DNA from: Protula sp. h YS-2021
Lineage: Eukaryota > Annelida > Polychaeta > Sabellida > Serpulidae
DNA length: 64,000 nt
Reading direction: 5' to 3'
NCBI GenBank assembly: GCA_949752745.1
Contig: OX457031.1
Span: 55,790,803-55,854,802, forward strand
A program made the translations under genes and the position numbers. The notes beneath the pieces are model-generated. The model did not search any database. It was not told where the DNA came from and saw nothing but the letters and a program-made list of their open reading frames with translations. This document shows, piece by piece, positions 48,540 through 60,100 of the stretch (position 1 is its first letter; the number at the start of each line of letters is the position of its first letter).

Positions 48540-49565
48540 GTCTCCTTATTTCTGAACCTATAGGTGGTCGCTCTATGCGGCATGACTGTTTACTTTTTTC
48601 TATTTTTACCGAAGACTCTTTGCCTCACTGATTGGCGTTTCTAGGGGAGAAGTGATCAGCTATGACCCTGTCAATTGGTAACATTTTCAACATGCAAAAT
48701 ATAAAGTTGTGCGTGTGGGATCGACCCACAGACAATTCACAGAAATGGGTTCACACGTGTAGGCCCTAGGTTTGATACAAGCGGTTTGAAACTTAAGATG
48801 ATTAGTTCTATGAGAAGCACGCTTGGAAGTATTTCACATAAATGAACTGTGTTAATTTATTTCTTTTGATTCAACTTGCTGCATTATTACGGTCGAATTA
48901 GATATAACAATCACTTTGAAAATCGACAATTTCGATAAACAGATAAGGACTGAACATATAGATAAGGACTAACAACACAGATAAGGATTGAACACTTTAG
49001 CGTGGAACATACTTGTGCCTTTTAAGGGTAAGTATTTTCTTCGACTTCATGATGAAATAGTGTCAGAAGATAGTCTATATAAACACACCCAGAAAAAACA
49101 GCCCATTGCGAAATGATATTTTAAAATAGTCATCGCGCACTGTAAAAATATTGAAAGGCTTCAAATATTCCAGTGTCTTCTTAAATATTTCAGAAAAAGG
49201 AGTTTTTTTAAGCGACCGCAATGTCTGTGCACATATTGGTCCTTCTCTATAGTTTTGTTGTTTCTGGGCAAAAAAGGCAGAAAGAAAGAACGAAATGAAA
49301 AAAAGAAAAAAGAAAATGAGGTGAACATAATCTGGCCTTGCACAAGACAGACGCTAAATATTTGAAACATGTTACACCTTCATGTGCGAGCAGAAGCGGC
49401 TTTGACAATGCACGAAGCCAGGTCCTTTCGATTTGCTCACGGCGCTCACAGCTCACACAAGCAAGCAGCAACACCGAGGTCATTCGTAAGGGTCCAGCTC
49501 AAAGACCTTTTAAGGTAAGCGACGTTCACATATTTTTCTTTTGTTCTTTTTTTCTATTTGATGGA
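48540..49565. other. No confirmed gene; possible GC-richer exon at about 49370-49514
   Basis: The sequence up to 49514 ends in a strong donor context (CTTTTAAG/GTAAGCG) and is richer in GC than its surroundings, which could mark a first exon on the + strand. No downstream partner was found, so this remains a weak suggestion. Confidence 0.2.
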
Positions 49566-49569
49566 TAAA

Positions 49570-49815
49570 TGTCATGTCAGGTCAGTGTGTACGATCCGGG
49601 TGATATTATCTCTGTGACATGGGTGCAGTGTGTCATGTCAGGAGGTCAGTGTGTACCATCCGGGTGAGATTGTCTCTGTGACATGGGTGCAGTGTGTCAT
49701 GTCAGGAGGTCAGTGTGTACGATCCGGGTGATATTATCTCTGTGACATGGGTGCAGTGTGTCATGTAAGGAGGTCAGTGTGTACGATGTGGCTGGGGTAA
49801 TCTCTGTGACATGTG
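49570..49815. repeat. Tandem repeat of about 62 bp, nearly four copies
   Basis: TGTCATGTCAGGAGGTCAGT, GTACGATCCGGGTGA and TCTCTGTGACATGGGTGCAG recur in order. Confidence 0.93.
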
Positions 49816-49817
49816 CA

Positions 49818-49896
49818 GGGAGGGAGGGAGGGAGGGAGGGAGGGAGGGAGGGAGGGAGGGAGGGAGGGAGGGAGGTAGGTAGGGAGGGAGGGAGGG
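49818..49896. repeat. (GGGA)n microsatellite
   Basis: About 19 tetranucleotides, one interrupted by GGTAGGTA. Confidence 0.95.
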
Positions 49897-49914
49897 GCTC
49901 ACTTTTTAACCCAG

Positions 49915-50310
49915 CCGACTTTGTCGGACTGAGTTAGTCGTTTCACTATAGGGGGCTTGAATGTATGTGCGTATGTGCCCATGTGCGTATGTTAAACTTT
50001 TTCTTTAAAATGCTACTCCTCCTACAGTTTTGCTCCAATCGTTTTGATATTAGGCAGGAATTTTCCTTGGGTGGTCCCCCACCTCGCTATTACTTTTTTG
50101 ACAGTTGACGAAAAACTGACAAAATGGCGGCCATTTTTGTCCCTGTTTTGACCGATTTTAAAATGCTACTCCTCCTACAGTTTTATTCCAATCGTTAAGA
50201 TGTTACGCAGGGATGTTCCCCAGGGGTTTGCCTACCGGGCTATTATTTTTTTCGCGGTTCGCCAAAAACTGGTGAAATGGCGGAACTTTGAAGTTTGGCA
50301 AAAACTGGAA
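49915..50310 (+). repeat. Hairpin-led dispersed element, copy D
   Basis: The stem CCGAC/GTCGG (49915-49927) extends with mismatches to CAGCCGAC/GTCGGACTG. It is followed by GAATGTATGTGCGTATGTGC, then two tandem copies of about 150 bp starting AAAATGCTACTCCTCCTACA (about 50007 and 50160). Confidence 0.65.
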
Positions 50311-50643
50311 TAATGGTAGTAAATAACTGAATTGTCAAAACATTCATTTCTCTCAGTCTTTTTCAAATAGCTATAAAATTTTAATCGAAAGTTTCTTAGG
50401 TGCTACTCCACCTGGACTTCGCATTTTGCGCAAATGACAAAAAATGCCGAAATGGTGGAATTTTAAAAATCTTGTAAAATTGTGTAAATGTCGGTATATA
50501 CGTGAATCGTCAACACCCAACCTCTCCTACATCCCTTTTCGGGTAACTTCCAAATTCGAATTAAATGCATTTTATTATTTTTTTTCATTGAATCTTTTCA
50601 ATAATAGAACGTTCGTGGGCTTCTTTCCATGTTCCTGGGCGTG

Positions 50644-50644
50644 C

Positions 50645-50702
<58 letters not shown>

Positions 50703-50729
50703 GTGTGTTTGTGTGTGTGTGTGTTTTCT
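50644..50729. repeat. (GT)n microsatellite
   Basis: About 42 GT units with a few GC or TT interruptions. The poly-Cys-Val frame through it is an artefact. Confidence 0.96.
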
Positions 50730-51399
50730 TTTGTGTTTTTTTTTTCAAGATTTCACCAGGGAAAACTCGTTTTTGTGTATTAAAATGATGAAAAAGTTAC
50801 GTTCAGAAACAAAGTTCGTCATTTTTTGCCCAACAGTATTCGTTTCAGAGTTTTCCTCTCTTTCCTTGTTTGGTAACTCGGCTGGGTCATGTCCTTGGAC
50901 ATGCTTGTTTTAGTGGGGATTAGAATATTGCATCTACTGAATCAGCTAACACGTCACGTCTAACGGCGCAGCCCAAGCGTGACTAAGCGAGTCGTGGAAA
51001 TGTTGTTGTGCTCTCAGACTGCTGTTTCAAAAAGCGTCCGTTTTCACTCTTTACTACCAAATGGCTATGCTGCATTCTTGGTTATGGCAAGAACGGGAGA
51101 ACGGGAAGCTGGGGAGGGGAGGGGGGGGGGAAAGGGGGTGCTGCAAACCAGAAAGTCCCACAGCCCCTTAGCCGCGTGGGCTGGTGTATGTATAGATACA
51201 TATTTTCTTGCTGGTTAGTGTGTAACAGTGGAGGTACGTGTTTCGTTTAATGTTACTTGTCTCTCTTTGGCATCCGCGTTTATTAACTGATAACCAGCAA
51301 TAAGGGACTTCGTGATATGGCCTCGACATTCACTCAGTCTTCACGCTAGTATTCGAAGTAATCTGGGGCCTTTATATAAAGATACCGTAAAATAACCTA

Positions 51400-52110
51400 G
51401 TAAATATTGCGTCGTTTGATAAACGTTGGATTGACGTCGCACTTTTGGTTGTTTATGAAAGTCGAAACAAAGTCTACCGTCCGACGTTCCATAGACGTCG
51501 CATACGAAACGTCTAACTAACGTTGCGTAAAGGTTGCAAGTGGATGTTGAAACAACGTCCGCTTTCTGATATTGTATACAATTCGGGAACGTTGTATACA
51601 TCTCGGGAAAATATGACTCTAGAATGGTCTATCAGACAGTGACAATCATTCAGGAGTCATGGTCACCCCTCACTGCACCTGCACCCTTTTGTCATCAGGT
51701 CACGCAGGACATGTATGAAGTCGATTTGTATGAATATTTTTCAAAAAAGGTGAAAAAAAACTTGTGCACAATTGAAATTCTCACATGTGACGTGCTCATG
51801 TTTTGTGTGTGGGTTAGACGTCTATACGACGTCGATTTTTCGACGTCTACTCAAAGTTGATTTATACCTCTATTCAGTGTTGCACAAAAGACGTTGATTA
51901 GAGGTCAGATAAAGTTGTGTTTTGGTTGCGACCAAAAACAAAATATAGAGAACGTTGCTATCCAACACCTATTGAACGTTGTGTCAAAGATGCTGCAAGA
52001 CGCTGATCTACAGTCGCGATCAACCACAAACAAGTTAAAACCAGACTTAATGTTGTAATTTACTCGGGTTGACGTCGTAGCCGCAAATCGACGTTCATTT
52101 ATTCTTCACA
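51400..52110. repeat. ACGT-rich dispersed element, longest copy
   Basis: More than a dozen ACGT palindromes lie in words such as TTGGATTGACGTCGCAC, GACGTCTATACGACGTCG, TTTTCGACGTCTACTC and GAACGTTGTGTCAAAG. Similar runs at 9.2-9.6 kb, 31.9-32.2 kb and 32.65 kb belong to the same family. No coding capacity. Confidence 0.6.
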
Positions 52111-52124
52111 GGGGGAATAGATGC

Positions 52125-52430
52125 GACCGATCGTGTGTCGTCGGTCTGTCGATCTGTCGGTCTGTCGGTCGGTTTGTCATCAAAGCTTGTTAACACGATA
52201 ACTTAAAAACTGATGCAACGATTTTAATGAAACTTGGTATGTGGCTTCTGTGGGAACAAACACAGATCGGTATTGAAAACGGGTCAGGTTCGTCCAAGGA
52301 AAATGGACCAGATGGACTTAGAAAATTTCAGCCCTTGATTGACTATTGATGGCCGTGTTTAACTGATGGGGAGGGGGGGTGGCTGTGGGGAATATGTGGG
52401 CTATGCACACTACTCTAGTTGACGTTGGAA
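52125..52430 (+). repeat. Dispersed element with TCGGTCTGTCGG tract
   Basis: A GTCGGTCTGTCG tract precedes AAGCTTGTTAACACGATAAC and TTTTAATGAAACTTGGTATG. These words also appear in part in copies C and in the element at 52850. No clear leading hairpin is present here. Confidence 0.5.
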
Positions 52431-52849
52431 TGATTACTGGGGAAAAGCCCAATTGAAAACTAACCCAATTTTCGTATTGCAGGTTTCCTTTTTATTTTCA
52501 CTTGTTAAGCTACAATCAGGGGCTGATGATTAGGCAGTTCTTTACGGTACGTGAAATTTGTCAGGGAACAAAACAATACGAGAACTCTCAAAAATTGAAA
52601 TGGATTTCGGCGAAAATGATCTTTATTTCCGGTGTTTGGTCTTAACTCTGGTGCGGTTTTACGGGTCTCCGGTGTGTATTGGTCAAAGCTGCTTTCTATT
52701 ATTCTCTATTTTCAAATGACGGCTTTAAGGACTTCCGATGCACAGTTGCGTCAGTTGTATAATGTTTGTTCTTCGAACATCTTACGGTTTACTGTACTGA
52801 AAAACAGGTATCCAGTGTCATTCAAAAACATTATTAGTCCAACGCCGGG

Positions 52850-53945
52850 GGCTATAGTTATCGGGTCTGTCTGTCCTTCTGTCTGTCTGTCCGTCTGTCG
52901 ATACACTTTTTGTTCACAAGCTCAAGCCTACATTTTTTTCTTCCGATTGTTAAGATATTCTATATATGGGTAGTACTGGTACGAACAAGGATCGATATTG
53001 TAAATGAGCTATGTCGGAACAAGGACATTGGCCCAGCTGAACTTCACAAATTTTCCCAAGCCTTATTCATTTGAATGAGTTTGTTAACACACTCAAGCCT
53101 ACATTTCCTGACCGATTGTTGAAATATTTTACATATAATAAGTATTGGAACCAACAAAGGTCGGCATTGTAAATGAGCCCTATCGGCCCAAGGACATTGG
53201 TCCAGCTGAACTTCAGAAATTTTCACAACCCTTACATACTGGAATGAGTTTGCTAACACACTTAAGCCTACATTTCTGCATCGATTGACAAGATATCGTA
53301 ACTATAAGTAGTATTGGAACCAACAAGGTTTGGTATTGTAAATGAGCCATGTCGGAGCAAGGACATTGACCCAGCTGAAATTCACAAATTTTCCCAATAC
53401 TTACTCAGTTGAATGAGTTTGTTAACACACTCAAGCCTGCATTTCTGGGTCGATTCTTTATATTGGAAATATTGGAACCAACAAAGGTTGGCATTGTAAA
53501 TGAGTCCTATCGGCCCAAAGACAATGGCCCAGCTGAACTTCAGAAATTTTCACAACCCTTTCATACTGGAATGAGTGTGTTAAAACCCAAGCCTACATTT
53601 CTGCATCGATTGATAAGATATCTTAACTATAAGTAGTGTTGGAACCAACAAGGATTTGTATCGTAAATGAGCCATATCGGCCCAAGGACATTGGCCCAGC
53701 TGAACTTCACAAATTTTCCCAATCCTTACTCATTTGAATGAGTTTGTTAACACACTCAAGCCTACATTTCTGGATCGATTGTTGACATATTTTACACATA
53801 GGAAGTATTGGAACCAACAAAGGTCGGCATTGTAAATGAGCCCCATCGGCAAAAGGACATTGGCCCAGCTGAGCTTCAGAAATTTTCACAACCCTTACAT
53901 ACTGGAACGAGTTTGTTTACACACTCAAGCCTTCATGAATTTAGT
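52850..53945. repeat. Dispersed element with six internal tandem units of about 165 bp
   Basis: It starts with GCCGGGGGCTATAGTTATCG and a TCTGTCTGTCC tract. Units carrying GTTTGTTAACACACTCAAGC, TATTGGAACCAACAA, AAATGAGCC and GGACATTGGCCCAGCTGAAC then recur near 52915, 53081, 53251, 53421, 53575, 53741 and 53911. GC-GGGGGACTTAG and GCGGGGGACATAG words close the region at 54030-54090. Confidence 0.85.
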
Positions 53946-54094
53946 AAAACACATCAAACATTTCTTAGAATGTTTTATGGCGAGATTTTTTTGTTCCTTT
54001 AAACTTTTAAAATCGTTGAATTGCACGCCTGCGGGGGACTTAGTCATTCTAAAATTTCCTGTCCATCGAGCATTTTTGTGGCGGGGGACATAGT

Positions 54095-55110
54095 ACTTAG
54101 TTTCACTGATGACTTGTTTATTTAGAGATCTGACAATTTTTCTGATCAGTAATTATTCGAAATATCATTAATTTATTTTATGTTCTGTATAAATTAAATT
54201 TAGGATAATGTAAATTAAACTGTGTTGCAATGAGTTTATTTATTTATATTACTGCTTCCACTATTGACATATGGCTTCTGTTGTTGATGACGTCTGGTGA
54301 CGTCACTTTTTCATTTTGATATCAAAACTTGATTTCTTATATCTATGGAATGCCATTTTATTATTTATTAGACAATTATTTATATCAAGAATTAAGCTTT
54401 GATATCAGAAATTCATTTTTTGAGATCAAAAATTAATTCTTGCTATTTGTAATTATAGTTTTGATATGCTATATGTATTTCTAACCTTGAAAAATAATTA
54501 TTGGTGTCAATAAATGTTTAGGGATATCAAAAAATATTTATTTAAAAATGATTTATTGATACGATACCAAAAATGTTTTCACGAAGCTATCAACATAAAA
54601 ACTGAATTCATGACAGCAATCAATCAGTTAATAACACGAAGAATGAACTCATGGCAGCTTTAACGAGGCTATCAGCATGAAAGCTGAATTCATGACTATA
54701 CATTCAGTTATTTACAAGAAGACTTAATTTCATGGCATCAAAATGATCCAGTGATACACTATAAAATTACAACAAATGTCATTCAAATTTCAAACTTCAA
54801 TATGTCCCTAGGAGCCATCAAAAGTTTGAATAATCTTATTAATCTAATCTTAAACAATATGTCAGTGTTAAAAGACTAACAGTTGTGTATTCTGTTGTCA
54901 GAAAATCTCGATTTGCCTTCCGAAATACGTGTTTGTGAATATGTCAATTTCTGAAGAAAATATTGATGAATATTTCGTGTTTGGCAATTAAGTCTTAAAG
55001 CCAAATACAAACTCCAAATAACCAATTGCAAATCAAGAGCAAGGTCGTCAGGGCTGTTCCGGACATGCTGTTGATAATTGGAGATATGTAGCATAAATTT
55101 ATAATATGTT
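54095..55110. other. AT-rich, with scattered TGATATCAA words
   Basis: GATATCA/TGATATC palindromic words recur at 54316-54540 with irregular spacing, as they do at 62860-63060. No gene is visible. Confidence 0.5.
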
Positions 55111-55116
55111 TTAGTC

Positions 55117-55305
55117 TGTCAGTTCACTTGCGTTGTATAGTGGTTAAGACACTTGCTTGATAAGCAAAACGGTCCCAGCTCTAATATCCAGCCTGCCACA
55201 TTTTATACAAGTCTACAAATTAACCTTTCATTCTGTCAGTTCACCTACTTGGTTTAGTGGTTAAGACATTTGCTTGGTAAGCAAAAGTTCCGGCATACGA
55301 GCACT
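55117..55305 (+). repeat. Two diverged tRNA-like sequences in tandem
   Basis: Copies starting CTGTCAGTTCAC at about 55116 and 55234 both have TAGTGGTTAAGACA (A-box-like) and GCTTG(A/G)TAAGCAAAA (an anticodon-arm-like hairpin). The T-arm is degenerate, so they are tRNA-derived repeats rather than tRNA genes. Confidence 0.6.
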
Positions 55306-55754
55306 ATCTCTTTACACAAGGGTCGCGCTGACGATCAAATGAAATTCAAAGACACTATTCTGACGACGAATTGAAAATTAGCGTTGATTCATTGATCCAA
55401 AAATACGCTAAAATCACCAACCATGTTTGAAATTGTGGCAGCTATTAATTGCCATTAGTAACAAGGATGCCGTGTGGGTATTTCCTTGTTATCTAGGAAT
55501 CCTATGTAGCATCAATGAATACTTTTAGAATAATAAGTAAGTACACAGACGCGTTGTCGGCGTACTTTGGAAGTACTTACGTCACACAAAGCTCACCAGA
55601 ACCCGACCGTTATTGTGCAAAGCTCAGTAACTTTTCACTTCAGGTTCTTCAGTTAGATGCTTAATTTACTTCGTTATGAGTTGTGATTTTCTACCACACA
55701 CAGTGTTCTGTATGCTTTAAACGAGCTGCAAGGAGTTTCTAGAAAAGTGGCAAT

Positions 55755-56010
55755 ATATCCATGTGGTCTTATTTTCATGATGGTCTTGTTCCTACTGTGA
55801 TTTTATTTGCGTTGGGGTCTTATTTCCAGGATAAACTAATTTCCAGGACGGACTTATTTCTTTGGTGGTTTTATTTCCATCATGGTTTTATTGGCAGGGT
55901 AAACTTGTTTACTGGTTGGGCCTATTTCCGTGGTAGTTTTATTTCCAAGATGAACTTATTTCCAGGGTAGATTTATTTCAAGGGTGGTCTTATTTCCACG
56001 GTGGTCTTAT
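55755..56010. repeat. Degenerate repeat of about 18 bp
   Basis: About 14 units close to GGTCTTATTTCCAGGGTG, heavily diverged. Confidence 0.85.
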
Positions 56011-56014
56011 TCTT

Positions 56015-56860
56015 TCCTTCTGTGTGCAAAGGAAGTATTTTTTCAAACACTACGGAACATGAAGATATAAAATAATCAAAAGAAATATTGCATTTTTGAT
56101 CTAACGTCAAACATCAACAAAGGTTTGGTATGTTGTTTAAATAAAAAGGAACAATATCCTTTGACGTCATACAAAAGGGTTCAATACATTGCATAATGAT
56201 TTGTTTTTCTACCATTACGGAAAAAGTGTTCACAATAAGTGGGCAGCAGCTTACTTAACCTTACGAGCAAATCTTCTTATTCAATTTTTAAAATGTACTC
56301 GCTTGTAAAATAAAGAATAGAACGAATATGTAAACACATAACGCTCAGATGGACTTGAAATGCCCAGTAAAAATAACGACGACTATCAATAGAATCATGA
56401 ACTGTTCGACTAAATTTCAACAGTTTTGAAAGCTTCAATTTGTTGCTTTTCCTTCCGTTATAAAACTACAAAACCTATCCAATAGCTTTTCCCCGACGTT
56501 TCGAAGGTGTCAGTAAAAGACTTTGAATACAGATATTGTGCAAAGTCGGGGGTGCCATCTGAGCGATATTTGCCAGATGTCAGGTGACGACGAAAGATGA
56601 GACATTTTCTTTAACTCACAATTCCAATCACATGCATGGTTTTGTTAGTCTTTTGTTAGTCTTTTGTTTTTGTTTTAAAGGCAGCTAACTTCCATAGTCT
56701 AGATTTACTTACTTCATCATTTTCCCGCAGTTTTCAAGGATTATTTTCAGTTTGAAGTTTTTAACGTTTTTCATAATATTTATTTGACATATACTAATAT
56801 TGTCATTCATTCTAGATTTACATACGACAAAGATTAAGTGAACAGAAGCTGCACTTTTGC
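56015..56860. other. No gene identified
   Basis: AT-rich DNA with no motif noted. Confidence 0.5.
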
Positions 56861-56861
56861 T

Positions 56862-57130
56862 TGTCATCATCATCACTATCGCTCGTCACCGCCGCTGGTT
56901 TGTAGGCCGCCGACAAGGTCCCTCCAGCGTCCTCTGTCCTGGTCAGGACTCTTCAGCTGCCCCCATGTGTGGCCCATCCTCTTGGCATCTGCGACCAGGT
57001 CACGTCGTCATGTGTTCCTCGGTGGAGCTCTCTCTCTTTTTCCCTTGGGGTTCCCCCTGAGGGCTTGTCTAGTGATGGTGGTGACTGGCTCACACAGTGT
57101 GTGACTCATCCACCACCAGTGGCTTTGTTA
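56862..57130 (-). pseudogene. 3' fragment of an RTE-type non-LTR retrotransposon
   Basis: The - strand reads ITRQALRGNPKGKRERAPPR, a stop, then RRDLVADAKRMGHTWGQLK and DRGRWRDLVGGL, ending in a stop and a (TGA)n tail at 56863-56877. This is the C-terminal end typical of RTE/BovB-like reverse transcriptase proteins, and such elements end in short simple repeats. One internal stop is visible, and the reverse transcriptase domain itself is absent. Confidence 0.75.
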
Positions 57131-60100
57131 GACAGCTTTCTTCTTGCAGCTTAAAACATATGGGGTTCAAGAGATTTGTCAGTTAACACTCTTGTTTGTA
57201 GCTTATTCGAAATCTTAAACAAAAATCCTGGTATTTGTGAACAGAAATAGAATAGTGCTAGTGATAACTGAATATATTAGCAATGTCCTGTAGACCATCG
57301 TTAGACCAAATATTTTCACACAAATGTACACCTTAGATCTATTTCAGAAAAGAATTCAGAGATCCAAAACGTTTTGCTATTGTACCGCGAAAGAACAAGT
57401 CGAAAGTTTCTTTTTTTTGTTTAATGGTAATGGATTAAAATAATTCAAATAAATTTTAACCCAAAGAACATCAGAATATTTGGTAAAAGATACAACAGAT
57501 TTGATGGGCGTTATTTGGAATTCCGTAACCGGTTATTTAGCGCATTGCATTCGCTTAGTTAGCGCATCTGAGGCGAACATCTATCACCCGCTTACTACCC
57601 TGGGCTAAATTTGACTCAAGGTTTTTTTTAATCACCAGACTAACAACTAAATAAGCTGACAAACACCTGCGTCAATAAATTTTAAAATAAGCAATTTTTG
57701 ACAGCTGTAATGCCAGTTATGACGTATAAGATTGGAAATATGTGATAAAACAGAACTTATTATGAACAATTTCCTATGTTTGCTCACTTGCGCCGTGTCT
57801 TTTCAAGTACACTGCTGTGAACTCTGTCTGGTGACAGGTCATAGTTAAGCAATGACGCCATTCTATTTTCTTAGGAATTCCAGACATAAAGTCAACTAAA
57901 CAAATTTCAGCATGATTGGTCCACCCCTTTTAGCAATCGTGTTAACCTTATCAAATCATACAAACACATTTAATCGGCGATGAGAATACTGTGTCTAAAG
58001 CGCGCTTCATTATTAGGGATTGTTCTACTGTGTATGTTTGTTTTCTGGGGACAGTAATGCTTGATTGAAAAGGAAATATGAAAGATGCACATTCCAATGT
58101 GCCAAACCTAATCATACATAAGTAGACATTTCTTAAATAGAGATCACTTAACAAAACAAACAATCACATAAAGTAGCAAACAGCTTTGAGCAACAGTTCA
58201 TATACTGCAATAGAAATGAATTACAGACCTTATGAAATGTATATGGTTTTATCCCGTTTACATTAAAGACACGCAAATAATGCAGCAAATGGGCTTTACC
58301 GCCTGGATTTTTCAGGATAAATGAAGCGTTTCTACTTAGAAACCTTTATCCAAATCAAAATAGAAAGCATAATCAGTTCAAACACTGCGTCTAAGATCCA
58401 AGATGTTAATTATTTAAGTGTGTGTTACAGGGCAAAAAGTTTGTTCGTGAAAGTTGGCAGCTCACTGGTTTACAAACCTGTGATTTTTGGCTATGGTAAA
58501 ATTATTTCCGGTGTACCGTTACAAATATGATTTTAAGCAGGTGGGTCTGTAAGTTGCAGCCTGATTAATCATACGAGAGTTGCTTATTGGTGGGTTTGTT
58601 GGTTGCCCTTGCCATGGCTTGCATCTCCGTTGGTCATAAGTAATTGGTGGGGTCAATTGCTTTTTACAGTACCTCTTCTTCCGCCTCTGAAGCAGACTTC
58701 ATTCATGAATAACCACCTCTTAACCCCATCAGTATAAGATATTTTGTTTACCATGGTATCTCGAGCTCGAGATCTATAGACTATTCGTTAATTTTGGCCT
58801 ACTCACACCTCCAGATTCGTCCTTACACACTGCTTGCCCCTTTAAAGAAATTAATTAACCACCTGTCGTTGATATTTATTTATTTATCAATGTAAGAACT
58901 CTTTAACGCTTCTTCTAGAATTAAATATTGACGCTATAAGGTTGATAATACCGGACGATACTCAGAACAACAATTCCGCGGTTATTGACACAATCACACC
59001 TATTGACAGAAAAAGATTGGTATACGCAATGGTTTATTTAAAATATTGTGCACAAAAGTAGAAAAGACATGTTATAAACTAGTGAAATAGCGTTAGTTAG
59101 GCTTTGAAACGTTGTTTCATTCTCTATCAGTGTGAACAGAATAACCTCAGTACCCATTCGAAATAACGGTTCAGTAAGTGACGTCCTGGAGACAGACCTC
59201 ATGTGACATACTGGAGACAGACCAGGTGAAACCTACTGACATGTATCGTTTAGAAAGATCTTGTCGATATGTGGCTTAACGCTGAAGCCTCAATCCTTTT
59301 AAGTGCCAGTTCTAAAACCTTTGAGTCTATTCGAAAAGCATTGGGCAGTAGGGAAAATCGTTCAAAAGCAGGGCAGCTCTTTATTCAGTGTTGTACCTCA
59401 TATTCAATGGAGGGAGTCCATGAAGTTTGTAATCTAAGAATACAAAATTACAGTAATAAAGTAACAAGTACATGACCAAGTATTTTATCTGCAAAAATGT
59501 AGTTACCATTATCCTCAATGGAACATTAAGTAATATATCATCGATTTATTTACATTCCTTCACATATAGCAGCTCTTTGGTTATAATATTATGTCAACAA
59601 ATGGACCTACTGGCAGCGATGGTTCAGTGTATGCATTGGTGGTACGACTGTCATTTTGTATAGTGCTGTGCCTCATGTTGGGTGTTGACGTGGGGAGGGG
59701 GTCCATATAGTAGTAGCATACCTTATAGCAGTTCTATCACAGGTTCCGAGTCACAACAAAGCGGTTTATGCGAAATAATCCCTTTAATGCCGATCGTCTG
59801 CTATGGGAGTTTCTGAAAATTGAAGAATATATACCGTACATATAAATGTCAGTTCTTTGCAGTCTTCCAATTAGGTTTTTGTCATTTAACGAGAAGGTTG
59901 TGTTGTAAGGATAAAAAATGAACGTTTGATAAATCATCATATCACAAAATCTTTTTTTAAAATGAGCACATAATGTGGTTGGTGTGATTACGTTTATGTC
60001 TAGCTACCGATTTACATCCTTGAAACATTCAATAGATGATGCAATAGCGCACAGAGGACACACAATAGGCCAGCATTTTCCTTTAAACCTTTAGTTCGGT

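Noticed and set aside
47488..48583. - strand frames of up to 332 codons with recurring Cys/Ser/Gln/Pro text
   Set aside because: They are read through the roughly 26-bp minisatellite; all three frames show the same pattern and there is no gene structure.
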